Source: Inquilinus limosus DSM 16000 (GTDB lineage Bacteria; Pseudomonadota; Alphaproteobacteria; DSM-16000; Inquilinaceae). From it: 38,273 nt of DNA. Positions 1-8,769 of this stretch are shown one piece after another. The stretch spans positions 1 to 38,273 of the forward strand of contig NZ_AUHM01000046.1 of NCBI RefSeq assembly GCF_000423185.1, read 5' to 3'. The notes under the pieces were generated by a model that saw only the letters and a program-made list of their open reading frames with translations, did not search any database and had not been told where the DNA came from. Position 1 is the stretch's first letter. Each line of letters begins with the position of its first letter. A program made the translations under genes and the position numbers.

Positions 1-237
1 CCTGCTGCCGTGCGCAGCGCCATCGAAGGCACCGGCGCCAAGCTGCGCTTCCTGCCGGCCTATAGCCCAGACTTCAACCCGATCGAGATGGCCTTCTCCA
101 AACTCAAGGCCTTCCTCAAGAAGCTCGCCCCCAGGACCGTCGACGACCTCTGGCAGGCGATCGCACTGGCCGTCGACGCCTTCACACCTGACGATTGCCA
201 GAACTACTTTACTGCTGCCGGATATGACCGCGACTGA
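1..237 (+). CDS. IS630-family transposase, C-terminal part (runs off the window)
   Basis: This is the last part of a DDE transposase that cuts and joins the ends of its insertion sequence. The visible 78 residues hold the family hallmark YSPDFNPIE, whose Glu is the third acidic catalytic residue, followed by the usual Lys-rich stretch (FSKLKAFLKKLAPRT) and a short helical tail. The frame is open to the first base of the window, so the N-terminus and the first two Asp residues lie upstream. Nothing suggests a frameshift in the part that can be seen. Many IS630 transposases are made from two overlapping frames, which cannot be judged here. Confidence 0.85.
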   Translation, partial: PAAVRSAIEGTGAKLRFLPAYSPDFNPIEMAFSKLKAFLKKLAPRTVDDLWQAIALAVDAFTPDDCQNYFTAAGYDRD

Positions 238-250
238 TCGGAAAATGCTC
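1..250 (+). mobile_element. IS630-family insertion sequence, right end
   Basis: The window opens inside an IS630-family element; only its right end is present. The transposase tail stops at 237, and the element probably ends at 250, because IS630/Tc1-type elements insert at TA and a TA lies at 251-252. The terminal bases (GAAAATGCTC, 241-250) resemble the ends of such elements. The matching left end lies outside the window, so the boundary is inferred from the family's TA rule and not from a visible pair of terminal repeats. Confidence 0.6.
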
Positions 251-1143
251 TAGCCGCGGTAGCGCAGCGCGTCGATCAGCAGGGACAGGGCCGGCGAGCA
301 TTGCCATCGGCTGGGGTAGTACAGGTGATAGCCGGGGAAGGGCGCGCACCAATCCTCCAGCACGCGCACCAGCCGCCCCGCCGCGACGTGCTCCCGTACC
401 TGGTCCTCCGGCATGTACGCCAGGCCGAGCCCGTTCAACGCCGCCTCCAGCCGCAGCGCGAGGGTGTTGAACACCAGCTGCCCTTCGACCCGCACCTTCA
501 GCTCGCGCCCGTCGCGTTCGAATTCCCAGGCGTACAGCCCGCCATAGGTGGGCAGGCGCAGGTTGATGCAGTTGTGGCCGGTCAGGTCCTGCGGCGTCCG
601 CGGCGGCGGCCGCCGCGCGAAATAAGCCGGCGACCCGACGACGGCCATGCTCATGTCCGGGCCGATGCGCACCGCGATCATGTCCTTCGCCACCTGCTCG
701 CCCAGCCGCACCCCGGCGTCGTAGCGCTCCGCGACGATGTCGGTCAGCCCGGCCTCGACGATGATCTCGACCCGGATGTCCGGATAGTCCGGCAGCAGCT
801 TCGCGACCGCCGGCCACAGGATGGCATGGGCCGAATGCTCGGCCGCCGTGATGCGGACGGTGCCGGCCGGCTTGTCGCGCAGCGCGCTCAGCGCCGCCAG
901 CTCGGCGTCGATCTCCTCGAAGCGCGGGCCGACGGTGCGCAGCAGGCGCTCGCCCGCCTCGGTCGGGGCGACGCTGCGCGTGGTGCGGGTCAGGAGCCGC
1001 AGGCCGAGCCGCTCCTCGAGCCCGCGGATGGTATGGCTCAACGCCGATTGCGACACGCCGAGCTGCGCCGCTGCCCGGGTGAAGCTGCGCTCGCGCGCCA
1101 CCGCCAGGAAGGCGAGGAGGTCATTCAGGTTCTCCCGCGGCAT
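250..1143 (-). CDS. LysR-family transcriptional regulator
   Basis: A 297-residue LysR regulator, the normal length. The winged helix-turn-helix fills about residues 1-65 (AAAQLGVSQSALSHTIRGLE is the recognition part) and the effector-binding domain follows. It is divergent from the aldo/keto reductase at 1240, with 96 bp between them, the classic LysR arrangement, so it probably controls that gene and itself. A T-N11-A inverted repeat lies just upstream of its start (1146-1160). The stop codon TAG is formed across the IS630 junction: TA from the target site and G from the element. The C-terminus (ALRYRG) may therefore be slightly altered from its ancestor, although the length is ordinary. The ligand is unknown. 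Confidence 0.9.
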   Translation of the reverse strand: MPRENLNDLLAFLAVARERSFTRAAAQLGVSQSALSHTIRGLEERLGLRLLTRTTRSVAPTEAGERLLRTVGPRFEEIDAELAALSALRDKPAGTVRITAAEHSAHAILWPAVAKLLPDYPDIRVEIIVEAGLTDIVAERYDAGVRLGEQVAKDMIAVRIGPDMSMAVVGSPAYFARRPPPRTPQDLTGHNCINLRLPTYGGLYAWEFERDGRELKVRVEGQLVFNTLALRLEAALNGLGLAYMPEDQVREHVAAGRLVRVLEDWCAPFPGYHLYYPSRWQCSPALSLLIDALRYRG

Positions 1144-1145
1144 TC

Positions 1146-1160
1146 ATGAGCACCCCTCAT
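1146..1160. promoter_or_regulatory. Candidate LysR box between lysR and the aldo/keto reductase gene
   Basis: ATGAG-CACCC-CTCAT is a perfect inverted repeat with 5-base arms and contains the LysR consensus T-N11-A (T1147 to A1159). It lies immediately upstream of the LysR start codon, where binding would block the regulator's own ribosome-binding and promoter region, and within reach of the divergent reductase promoter. The assignment rests on pattern and position only. Confidence 0.45.
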
Positions 1161-1209
1161 AAGTTCATGCCGATTCTATCAGCTAATCGCATGCCGCCGC
1201 GCTTCCTAG

Positions 1210-2223
<1,014 letters not shown>

Positions 2224-2226
2224 GCT

Positions 2227-3156
2227 TCAGAGCGATCGGGCGCGTGCGGCGATGGCCGCCGCGCCCGACAGGGACAGGCTCGCCATGTCCCGGGCGGTCA
2301 GCTCCGGGAATTCCGCCGCGGCCAGCCGGGTCAGGACGTCGCCCGGCGGCATCTCCAGGGCCATCGTGGCGCCCAGCTCGACCATCAGGGCGAGGCCGTC
2401 CGACCAGCGGACGGGATGGGCCAGGTTGGTCGCCAGCTCCTCCCGCATCGCGGCGGCGTCGCGCAGCACCCGGGCGCGCCGGTTGCCGACGAGGACGATG
2501 CCCGGCGCCGCGATCGGCACCGCCTCGGCTGCCTCCGCAAGCGCCGCCGCGGCCCCGTCCATCAGCGGACAATGCGACGGCACGGCCACGGCCAGCCGTT
2601 CCGCTCGCCGCGCGCCGGCCTGCCGCACGGTGTCGATCGCGCGGTCCAGCGCCGTATCGGCGCCGCTCAGCACGAACTCCGCCGGGCCGTTGAGATTGGC
2701 GAGGTAGAGCGGCGCGGCTTCGCTATGAATCGTGGCGACGATCGCCTCGACCCGGCGCTGCGGCAGCCCGGTCACCGCCGCCATGCCGTACCCGGCCGGG
2801 CAGGCCTGCTCCATCAGCCGCGCCCGAGTGTCGACCAGGCGCAGCGCATCGGCGAAGCCGATCGCCCCGGCCGTGACCGCGGCGGCGAAGGATCCGATCG
2901 AAAGGCCGGCGACCATGGCCGGAACGACGCCCTCCGCCGCCAGGGCCCGAGTAGTGGCGACGCCGGCGACGAGCAGGCCGAACTGCACCGCCACCGTCGA
3001 TTGCAGCGCCGCTTCATCATCGAGCTCCAGGATCTCCCGCCCGAGCACGGCTCGCGCTTCCTCCAGCGTCGCCGCGACCGCCGGATGGTCCGGCAGCCGG
3101 TGCAGGAAGCCGGGGCTCTGCGCCCCCTGGCCGGGGAACAGGAAGGCGATGCTCAT
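2227..3156 (-). CDS. mdcH: Malonate decarboxylase malonyl-CoA:ACP transacylase MdcH
   Basis: MdcH loads malonyl from malonyl-CoA onto the MdcC carrier protein to start the malonate decarboxylase cycle. The 309-residue product is a FabD-like acyltransferase: N-terminal FLFPGQGAQ, nucleophile Ser86 in GLSIGS, and active-site His195 in VPSHCPLM. The start is set at the ATG that overlaps the mdcG stop by four bases (ATGA), which signals translational coupling. It is the last gene of the mdc operon and converges with the aldo/keto reductase. A longer open frame exists upstream, but it lies over mdcG and is not used. Confidence 0.93.
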   Translation of the reverse strand: MSIAFLFPGQGAQSPGFLHRLPDHPAVAATLEEARAVLGREILELDDEAALQSTVAVQFGLLVAGVATTRALAAEGVVPAMVAGLSIGSFAAAVTAGAIGFADALRLVDTRARLMEQACPAGYGMAAVTGLPQRRVEAIVATIHSEAAPLYLANLNGPAEFVLSGADTALDRAIDTVRQAGARRAERLAVAVPSHCPLMDGAAAALAEAAEAVPIAAPGIVLVGNRRARVLRDAAAMREELATNLAHPVRWSDGLALMVELGATMALEMPPGDVLTRLAAAEFPELTARDMASLSLSGAAAIAARARSL

Positions 3157-3953
3157 GCCCCTTGCTCGGCCCAGGGATCGTGGACCAGCCGCGGGCCGAC
3201 GACAGTCTTGACCACGGCGGGACCGCCCGTGGCGATCTCGGCCAGGCTGCACGCGCCGAGCGGCGTCTCCAGCGCCACGTCCACTCGGACCGGCAACTCC
3301 GCCAAGCCGGCCAGAATGCGCTCGGCCTCGCCACGGCCGATCCGGCCCGGCGCGCGCAGCAGGATGTCGAGATCGCTGTCCCGATGCGCCGCGGGATGAC
3401 CGGTGGCGAGCTCGAAGCCGATGCTCCCCGCCGGGCCCCAGGCCGAACCGGAGAGCAGGTCGGCGACGGCGTCGAGCACGGCCAGGGCAGGGACCTCGGT
3501 CCGGCGTGGGTGTCCGCGCCAGCTTGCGGCTTCGGTCAGATCCTCCGGCGTGCGACGCTCGACGATCGCCGCCGGCGGCAGCCAGGCGGCGCATCGTTCG
3601 GCGCGGTTGGACCCGCGGATCCCGACCGGCAGCAGGCCCGCGTAATCCGGCACCCGGCGCACCACCACCCACGGCACCGCTGCCAGCGACGCCGCGGCCC
3701 AGCGGGGCAGGTCTCTCGCGATCTCCGCGACCGCCACGACATCGATCCGAAGAAGGTCGTGCGGTCGAAACGGCTCCGCAACGCGCCATTCGCGTAACCT
3801 CTCCCGCGGGGCGGGAGAGGTCGGGCTCGCACAGCGAGACCGGGTGAGGGCTGGCACAGGCTCCGGGAAAACGCCCTCACCCGGAGCCGCTGTCGTGGCT
3901 CTGACCTCTCCCGCAAGCGGGAGAGGTAAAATGGCGCCGGCCACGCCGCTCAT
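3153..3953 (-). CDS. mdcG: Phosphoribosyl-dephospho-CoA transferase MdcG with a repeat-derived N-terminal extension
   Basis: MdcG attaches the 2'-(5''-phosphoribosyl)-3'-dephospho-CoA group to the serine of MdcC. The family core begins at RPHDLL (residue 63 here) and runs about 204 residues, the normal whole length. The nucleotidyltransferase motif DSDLDILL supplies the two catalytic Asp residues (Asp194 and Asp196 here). The preceding 62 residues are abnormal: they include a 129-bp palindromic repeat (3798-3926) read in frame without a stop. The ATG at 3953 lies one base after the mdcE stop (TGAGATG), the spacing expected of the original coupled start. No ATG, GTG or TTG occurs in frame between the repeat and RPHDLL. 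A GTG at 3857 inside the repeat, after GGAGCCT, is an alternative start. The core assignment is firm; the start is not. Confidence 0.85.
   Translation of the reverse strand: MSGVAGAILPLPLAGEVRATTAAPGEGVFPEPVPALTRSRCASPTSPAPRERLREWRVAEPFRPHDLLRIDVVAVAEIARDLPRWAAASLAAVPWVVVRRVPDYAGLLPVGIRGSNRAERCAAWLPPAAIVERRTPEDLTEAASWRGHPRRTEVPALAVLDAVADLLSGSAWGPAGSIGFELATGHPAAHRDSDLDILLRAPGRIGRGEAERILAGLAELPVRVDVALETPLGACSLAEIATGGPAVVKTVVGPRLVHDPWAEQGA
3798..3926. repeat. Dispersed palindromic repeat (BIME-like), copy A, inside the 5' part of mdcG
   Basis: Two half-elements face each other. Each has an outer hairpin CCTCTCCCGC...GCGGGAGAGG, a second hairpin of about 8-bp arms, and then GGGTGAGGG pointing inward. 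The outer hairpins occupy 3798-3820 and 3905-3926. The whole is 129 bp, exactly 43 codons, and the mdcG frame stays open across it. Two longer copies with the same architecture lie at 6763-6959 and 23098-23299. This is the shortest of the three because the spacer between the halves is only about 25 bp. Confidence 0.92.
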
Positions 3954-3954
3954 C

Positions 3955-4776
3955 TCAGCCGGCATCCCATTGCTCTGCGATCCGCCGACGCACCTCGATC
4001 GAGGCGGCGCGGGTCCGCTGCGCCTCGGGAGAGGCCAGCCGGCAGGACAGGTCGCGGCGGCCGGAGGCGCGGATGTCGGCCACCGCCTGCACCAGCTCGC
4101 TCCGCACCCGCTCGACATCCGCGGCGCCCGGCACCTCGGCGGAGACGCCCTCGATCAGCCGGTGCAGCAGGCCCAGCCCGGCATAGGCGCGGATGCCGTA
4201 GGCCATCGGCGGCACCTGCTCGCCCAACCGGTCGAGCTCGGCGACCGTGCGGCGGGTGACGCGCGCCGCGGCCTCGCGGCCCATCGCATGCACCAGAACG
4301 CCGTCATCGGCCAGCGCCAGGATCCGGTTCGCCTGGTAGCCATGCGCCAGGAAGGCGCCGGACATCGCCTTGCCGACCAGCAGCGCCACCACCGGATGGC
4401 CGGCCAGCCGGGCGGTGGCATAGGCGTCGGCCGCCGCGGCGCAGGCCAGGTGGATGCCCAGCATCTCCTCCTGCCTTCCGTAGGCCTGGCTGGTCACGTC
4501 GACCACCGCCACGATCGGGCGGCGGGTGCCATCCTGGTCGGCTTCGATCACGGCCCGCACCGCCGCGGCCAAGCCCCAGCCCTCATCCAGCCCGACCTCG
4601 CCGTGCCGGGCCCGCGGGAAGCGGTTGGCCGGGTCGGGCACCACCGCGATGAAGCGCGCGGTCTCGCCGCCCAGCGGCGCGTCGGCGGCCAGCACGGTCG
4701 ACACGCCCTCAATGAGGGTTCCCGGCCCCGCCAGGGCCGAGAGCCAGATCCGGCCCCGGGATGCGATCTCGCTCAT
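3955..4776 (-). CDS. mdcE: Malonate decarboxylase gamma subunit MdcE
   Basis: MdcE is the partner of MdcD in the carboxyltransferase-like complex that decarboxylates malonyl bound to the MdcC carrier, regenerating acetyl-carrier and releasing CO2. The 273-residue product has the crotonase-like fold of acetyl-CoA carboxylase subunits, with Gly-rich stretches such as LVGKAMSGAFLAHGYQ (oxyanion-hole region, about residues 150-165) and the conserved VVDVTSQAYGRQEE segment. The start ATG overlaps the mdcD stop (ATGA at 4773-4776). Its stop sits one base ahead of the mdcG ATG. Length and operon position match the family. Confidence 0.93.
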   Translation of the reverse strand: MSEIASRGRIWLSALAGPGTLIEGVSTVLAADAPLGGETARFIAVVPDPANRFPRARHGEVGLDEGWGLAAAVRAVIEADQDGTRRPIVAVVDVTSQAYGRQEEMLGIHLACAAAADAYATARLAGHPVVALLVGKAMSGAFLAHGYQANRILALADDGVLVHAMGREAAARVTRRTVAELDRLGEQVPPMAYGIRAYAGLGLLHRLIEGVSAEVPGAADVERVRSELVQAVADIRASGRRDLSCRLASPEAQRTRAASIEVRRRIAEQWDAG

Positions 4777-5618
4777 GACGCGCTCTCCTCGCCCCACAAT
4801 TCCCGCAGCCGCTCCGGCGTCGGCGGCGCAGCCGGGTCGATCGCCGCCAGCCGCGCCCGGTACAGCTCGACCGCCTCGCTGCGGTGCCGCCGTGGCGCTC
4901 CGGCGGCGAAGGCGGCGCGCACCGCCGCGGCGATCGCTTCGGCGTCGTCCGCGACCAGCGCATCGGCGAACCCCGCGGCCCGGCGCTGCTCCCCGCCGAT
5001 CAGGCTCCAGATCAGCCGGCGGTCGGAGGCGTCCAGCTCCTCGATCCCGGCCTCCTGCTCGATCACCTCGGGCCCGTTCATGCCCAGCCGGGCCTGCCGG
5101 GTCACGATCAGCGTGCTGCAAAGCGCCGCCGCCAGCGACATGCCGCCGAAACAGCCGACCATGCCGGCGATCACCCCGACCACCGGCACGCGCTGCCGCA
5201 GCGCCAGGATCGCGGCCTGGATCTCGGCGATGACGGCGAGCCCAAGATTGGCCTCCTGCAGCCGCACGCCGCCGGTCTCGAACAGGATCACCGGCCGGGT
5301 CGGGATGCCGCGCTCATGGTCGGCCAGCGCCCGCTCCAGCGCGCCGGCGATCTTGGCGCCGGCGACCTCGCCCATGCTGCCGCCCTGAAAGGCGCTCTCG
5401 ATCGCGGCCACCACAGCCGGCTGGCCGTCGATGGTGCCGCGGGCCAGCACCACCCCGTCGTCGGACTGGGTGGGGATGCCCTGCAGCGGCAGCCAGGGCG
5501 AGGTCAGCCGGTCGAATGGTCCCAGGATCTCGCGGACGCTGCCGTCGTCCAGCAGGACCCGGGCGCGGTCGCGGGCGGTCAGCTCGATGAAGCTCGTCCG
5601 TGGGGCGATGGCGTTCAT
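4773..5618 (-). CDS. mdcD: Malonate decarboxylase beta subunit MdcD
   Basis: MdcD forms the decarboxylase core with MdcE. The 281-residue protein resembles the carboxyltransferase beta chain but lacks its zinc finger. Conserved signatures are FQGGSMGEVAGAKI (about residues 75-90), FETGGVRLQEAN, and AGMVGCFGGMSLAAALC, with the Gly-Gly pairs that stabilise the thioester enolate. The start was placed at the ATG overlapping the mdcC stop (ATGA), since the longer open frame upstream runs through mdcC. Genes mdcC, mdcD and mdcE are all joined by 4-base overlaps, which favours fixed stoichiometry. Confidence 0.93.
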   Translation of the reverse strand: MNAIAPRTSFIELTARDRARVLLDDGSVREILGPFDRLTSPWLPLQGIPTQSDDGVVLARGTIDGQPAVVAAIESAFQGGSMGEVAGAKIAGALERALADHERGIPTRPVILFETGGVRLQEANLGLAVIAEIQAAILALRQRVPVVGVIAGMVGCFGGMSLAAALCSTLIVTRQARLGMNGPEVIEQEAGIEELDASDRRLIWSLIGGEQRRAAGFADALVADDAEAIAAAVRAAFAAGAPRRHRSEAVELYRARLAAIDPAAPPTPERLRELWGEESAS

Positions 5619-5908
5619 GACCGTGTGGCCTCCACCGCCTGTTCCAGACGCAGCGCCACCATGCCGGGCGTGGCGCCGAAATCGTTGATCTCGACCGATG
5701 CCTTGACGCCGTGGCGGGCGATGAAGCGGTCCAGCACCGCCTTCCACACGGCGCTATAGCCATCGACGCTGGTGGTGACGCGGATATGGGCCTGCCCGTC
5801 CGGCGAGGGCTCGATCAGCACCTCGAGATTGCCGGAGCCGACGACGCCGACATGGGCGCGCTTCGGCACGGTCTCGGTGGCGGGATAGTCGAAGCTCAGG
5901 CGTTCCAT
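5615..5908 (-). CDS. mdcC: Malonate decarboxylase acyl carrier protein MdcC (delta subunit)
   Basis: This is the 97-residue carrier that holds acetyl and malonyl as thioesters on a dephospho-CoA-derived arm. The modified serine is visible: Ser25 in VGVVGSGNLEVL, at the same position as the serine described for the Klebsiella enzyme. The rest (TSVDGY, INDFGATPGMVALRLEQA) is typical of the family. Its start lies 13 bases inside the end of mdcB and its stop overlaps mdcD, so translation of all three is probably coupled. This carrier is unrelated to the fatty-acid ACP. Confidence 0.94.
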   Translation of the reverse strand: MERLSFDYPATETVPKRAHVGVVGSGNLEVLIEPSPDGQAHIRVTTSVDGYSAVWKAVLDRFIARHGVKASVEINDFGATPGMVALRLEQAVEATRS

Positions 5909-6840
5909 GGGGCGAAGCTCCGGTCGATGCGGTCGAGGAACAGGGCGGCGGCCAGCAGGTCCGCCGATCCGCCGGGCGACACCCAGCGGGCCAGGAGGTC
6001 GGCGTCGAGCGCCTTGAGCGCCGCCCGGCCGGCCGGCGCTGCGGTGCCTCCGGCCACCAGCACGGCGCGGGCGCCGGACTGCGCCGCCTCCAGCGCCGGG
6101 CGGCCGCCGCGATGCAGCAGGCAGGTGTCGTCCAGCGACGCCATGATCGCCATCAGCGCGTCCAGTCGGGCTTCCTCCTCGGTTGCTCCGGCGGCGCGGC
6201 CGGCGCGCAGGGCAGGGAGGGCGACGTCGACGACATGCGGAAAGCCGGCCCGGGCCTCGCCGCGGGCGCCGGCGGCGCCATGCGCCTGCCGCACCCGCTC
6301 GCCGTTGCTCGGACGATGCGGCAGGAACCGGTCCGGCCAGCGCGCGATCGCGGCTGCCGCGGCGGCGATGCGGCGGGGGCCGGCCGGGCCGGCGATCACC
6401 GTCCCGGCCAGCAGCAGCCCCAGCGCCCAGATCGCGCCGCGATGGGCATTGCTGCCGCCGGTCGCCGCCATCATCCGGGTCTCGCCGTCCCGGCCGATCG
6501 CGGCCAGTTCCTCCCGCAGCGCCTGGTCCGGCTGACGGCTTTGGGCGGCCTCGGCCATGGCGCGGAAGGCCGGGCGCAGGGCCCGGGCGCTGCGGCGCAG
6601 CGTCTCCAGGTCCAGGTCGCGATGCGCCCCGGGGCCGCGCCGGTCGACCAGCCCCGGCTTCGGGGTCAGCTCCGCCTCCTCGACCAGCGCCCAGACGGCG
6701 AGATCGGCGAGGGTGTCGGGGCTGAGGATGACTGGGAGAGATTGGACCGGTTTTCTTCGTTGCCTCTCCCGCTTGCGGGAGAGGTCGGAGACGCGAAGCG
6801 GCTCCGGGTGAGGGCCTTGCGGCGGCGACGCTGGAAGCAT
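5896..6840 (-). CDS. mdcB: Triphosphoribosyl-dephospho-CoA synthase MdcB, start unsettled because of an upstream repeat
   Basis: MdcB (CitG family) makes 2'-(5''-triphosphoribosyl)-3'-dephospho-CoA, the precursor that MdcG transfers to MdcC. The core starts at VILSPDTLADLAVWALVEEA and contains the diagnostic TPKPGLVDRRGPGAHRDLDL and ATGGSNAHRGAIW segments. About 278 residues remain from that point, close to a full-length enzyme. Upstream the frame runs through a palindromic repeat (6763-6959). The first in-frame ATG inside the repeat is at 6840, used here (314 residues); the frame stays open to another ATG at 7065, six bases after the mdcA stop (389 residues). No ATG, GTG or TTG lies between the repeat and the core. 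The function is secure, the start is a guess. Confidence 0.85.
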   Translation of the reverse strand: MLPASPPQGPHPEPLRVSDLSRKRERQRRKPVQSLPVILSPDTLADLAVWALVEEAELTPKPGLVDRRGPGAHRDLDLETLRRSARALRPAFRAMAEAAQSRQPDQALREELAAIGRDGETRMMAATGGSNAHRGAIWALGLLLAGTVIAGPAGPRRIAAAAAAIARWPDRFLPHRPSNGERVRQAHGAAGARGEARAGFPHVVDVALPALRAGRAAGATEEEARLDALMAIMASLDDTCLLHRGGRPALEAAQSGARAVLVAGGTAAPAGRAALKALDADLLARWVSPGGSADLLAAALFLDRIDRSFAPWNA

Positions 6841-6959
6841 CCTTTCAAGATGGGCGAACCTCGCGCTCGCTGACGGTGAGGTCTGCGAGTGTGGTAAGGC
6901 CGCTGTCCCCTCACCCGGACATCCTTCGGATGTCCGACCTCTCCCGCAAGCGGGAGAGG
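6763..6959. repeat. Dispersed palindromic repeat (BIME-like), copy B, in the 5' part of mdcB
   Basis: Outer hairpins CCTCTCCCGC...GCGGGAGAGG lie at 6763-6784 and 6938-6959, each followed inward by a second hairpin and GGGTGAGGG. The right-hand second hairpin is GGACATCC-GAA-GGATGTCC when read on the minus strand, quite different in sequence from the other half-elements but perfectly paired. The roughly 85-bp spacer between the halves is not shared with the other copies. The element lies between mdcA and the mdcB core. Confidence 0.92.
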
Positions 6960-7071
6960 CTGTGCGTTCCTGTACCCGCTGTTGCTCTCGGCGATCGATG
7001 TGCGAGTGTCGTAGCCCGCGAGGGGAGGGGGGGCTCAAAACGAGTGAGGCGTCGATCTTTCCCATCGCCCG

Positions 7072-8706
7072 TCACCACCCGCGGAACCGGGCCGGCGGCC
7101 GGTACAGCCGGCCGGACCAGTCCACCAGGTCGTCGATCGACCGCGCCGCCAGCAGCGAGCGCTGGGCCTGCAGCCGGCTGACGCCGAGATCCTCGGGATA
7201 GGCGACGATGCCGCGGGCCCGCAGGTCCGCGGTGCGCTTCTGGTCGGCCCGCCGGCCGATCTCGGTGGCGCCGGCCACCGCGGCGATGGCGGCGCGCCGC
7301 TCCTCGCCGCCCTCGGCCTTGTAGAGATAGGCGATGCCCTCCTCGGTCACGACATGGGAGACGTCGTCGCCATAGATCATCACCGGCGCCGTCGGCATGC
7401 CGCTCTTCCGGCCGACCTCGACCGCGTCCAGCGTCTCGACGAAGGCCGGCACGCCGCCCGCCTTGAAGGTCTCGACCGTCTGCACCACCAGCTTGCGGCC
7501 GCGCGCGACCGGCGCCTGCGAGGTCATCAGGCTCAGCCAGGCGTCGCTGGCGTGGCGGCGGCCGCGCGGGTCGTGGCCCATGTTCGGCGCGCCGCCGAAC
7601 CCGGCCAGCCGGCCCAGCGTGACGGTGGAGGAGTTGCCGTCCGCATCCATCTGCAGAGTCGAGCCGATGAACAGGTCGACGCCGTACTGCCCGGCCAACT
7701 GGCAGAAGACGCGGTTCGACCGCAGACTGCCGTCGCGGCCGACGAAGAAGACGTCCGGCCGGGCGCGGATATACTCCTCCATCCCGACCTCGCTGCCGAA
7801 GCAGTGGATGCTCTCGACCCAGCCGCTCTCGATCGCCGGGATCAGCGTCGGATGCGGGTTCAGCGTCCAGTTGCGGCAGATCCTGCCCTTCAGCCCCAGC
7901 TGCTCGCCATAGGTCGGCAGCAGCAGCTCCACCGCCGCGGTGTCGAAGCCGATGCCGTGGTTCAGCGCAGTGACGCCGTGCCGCTCGTAGATCCCGCGGA
8001 TGATCATCATCCCCATCAGGATCTGCAGCTCGCCGATATGGCGCGGGTCGCGGGTGAACAGCGGCTCCACCGCGAAGGGCCGGTCGGCCTCGACCACGAA
8101 ATCGACCCAGGAGGCGGGAATGTCGACCCGCGGCAGCTCGTCGACGATCTCGTTGACCTGGGCCACCACCACGCCGTGGCGGAAGGCCGTGGCCTCGACG
8201 ATGGTCGGCGTGTCCTCGGTGTTGGCGCCGGTGTAGAGGTTGCCCTGCCGGTCCGCCTTCTCGGCGCAGACCAGCGCCACCTGCGGCGTCAGGTCCACGA
8301 ACATCCGGGCGTAGAGCTCGACATAGGTGTAGATCGCGCCGATCTCGAGCTTGCCGTCCTCCAGCAGCTGGGCCACGCGCAGGCTCTGCGGCCCGGCGAA
8401 GGAGAAGTCGACCCTGCGGGCGATGCCGCGCTCGAACAGGTCGAGATGCTCGCGCCGGCTCAGGGTCGAGATCAGCAGATGCAGGTCGTGGACCTTGCCG
8501 GGGTCGAGCCCGGCCAGGGTGCGGGACAGGAAGTCCGCCTGCTTCTGGTTGTCGCCCTCCAGCGCCACGCGGTCGCCCGGCTCGATCAGCGCTTCCAGCG
8601 CGTCGCCGATCCGCTCCGGCTTCAGCACCGGGCCGTCGGCGAAGGCGGCGGCCCGCTCCAGGCGCCTCCGCTTGCGGGCGGGCAGCGTCGACCAGGGCTG
8701 ATCCAT
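7072..8706 (-). CDS. mdcA: Malonate decarboxylase alpha subunit MdcA (acetyl-S-ACP:malonate ACP transferase)
   Basis: MdcA swaps acetyl for malonate on the MdcC carrier, releasing acetate. The 544-residue product matches the family length and shows conserved blocks GDRVALEGDNQKQADFL (about residues 40-56), FSFAGPQSLR, YTGANTEDTPTIVEAT, LNHGIGFDTAAVELLLP and GFGGAPNMGHDPRGRRHAS. It is the first gene of the mdc operon. The start at 8706 is preceded by GGAGACACACC, a good ribosome-binding site; an in-frame ATG 45 bases further up has none and would lie in the promoter region. The start of the next gene is clouded by a palindromic repeat. Confidence 0.95.
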   Translation of the reverse strand: MDQPWSTLPARKRRRLERAAAFADGPVLKPERIGDALEALIEPGDRVALEGDNQKQADFLSRTLAGLDPGKVHDLHLLISTLSRREHLDLFERGIARRVDFSFAGPQSLRVAQLLEDGKLEIGAIYTYVELYARMFVDLTPQVALVCAEKADRQGNLYTGANTEDTPTIVEATAFRHGVVVAQVNEIVDELPRVDIPASWVDFVVEADRPFAVEPLFTRDPRHIGELQILMGMMIIRGIYERHGVTALNHGIGFDTAAVELLLPTYGEQLGLKGRICRNWTLNPHPTLIPAIESGWVESIHCFGSEVGMEEYIRARPDVFFVGRDGSLRSNRVFCQLAGQYGVDLFIGSTLQMDADGNSSTVTLGRLAGFGGAPNMGHDPRGRRHASDAWLSLMTSQAPVARGRKLVVQTVETFKAGGVPAFVETLDAVEVGRKSGMPTAPVMIYGDDVSHVVTEEGIAYLYKAEGGEERRAAIAAVAGATEIGRRADQKRTADLRARGIVAYPEDLGVSRLQAQRSLLAARSIDDLVDWSGRLYRPPARFRGW

Positions 8707-8740
8707 GGTGTGTCTCCGCAGCGTGTCGGATCGGCGGGTC

Positions 8741-8756
8741 GGCGTATACAAACGCC
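8741..8756. promoter_or_regulatory. Candidate GntR operator in the mdcA leader
   Basis: GGCGTATACAAACGCC is an inverted repeat (GGCGT / ACGCC, 6-base centre) containing GTATACAA, which resembles the TTGTATACAA-type sites bound by FCD-family GntR repressors. It lies between the proposed mdcA -10 box (8770-8775) and the mdcA start, where a bound repressor would block transcription. The link to the adjacent GntR regulator is inferred from position. Confidence 0.45.
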
Positions 8757-8769
8757 GTGCGTGCCATCG

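Noticed and set aside
2227-3789. A 520-residue version of MdcH starting at 3789
   Set aside because: The extra 211 residues lie over mdcG in another frame. MdcH proteins start at the FLFPGQG motif, which follows the ATG at 3156.
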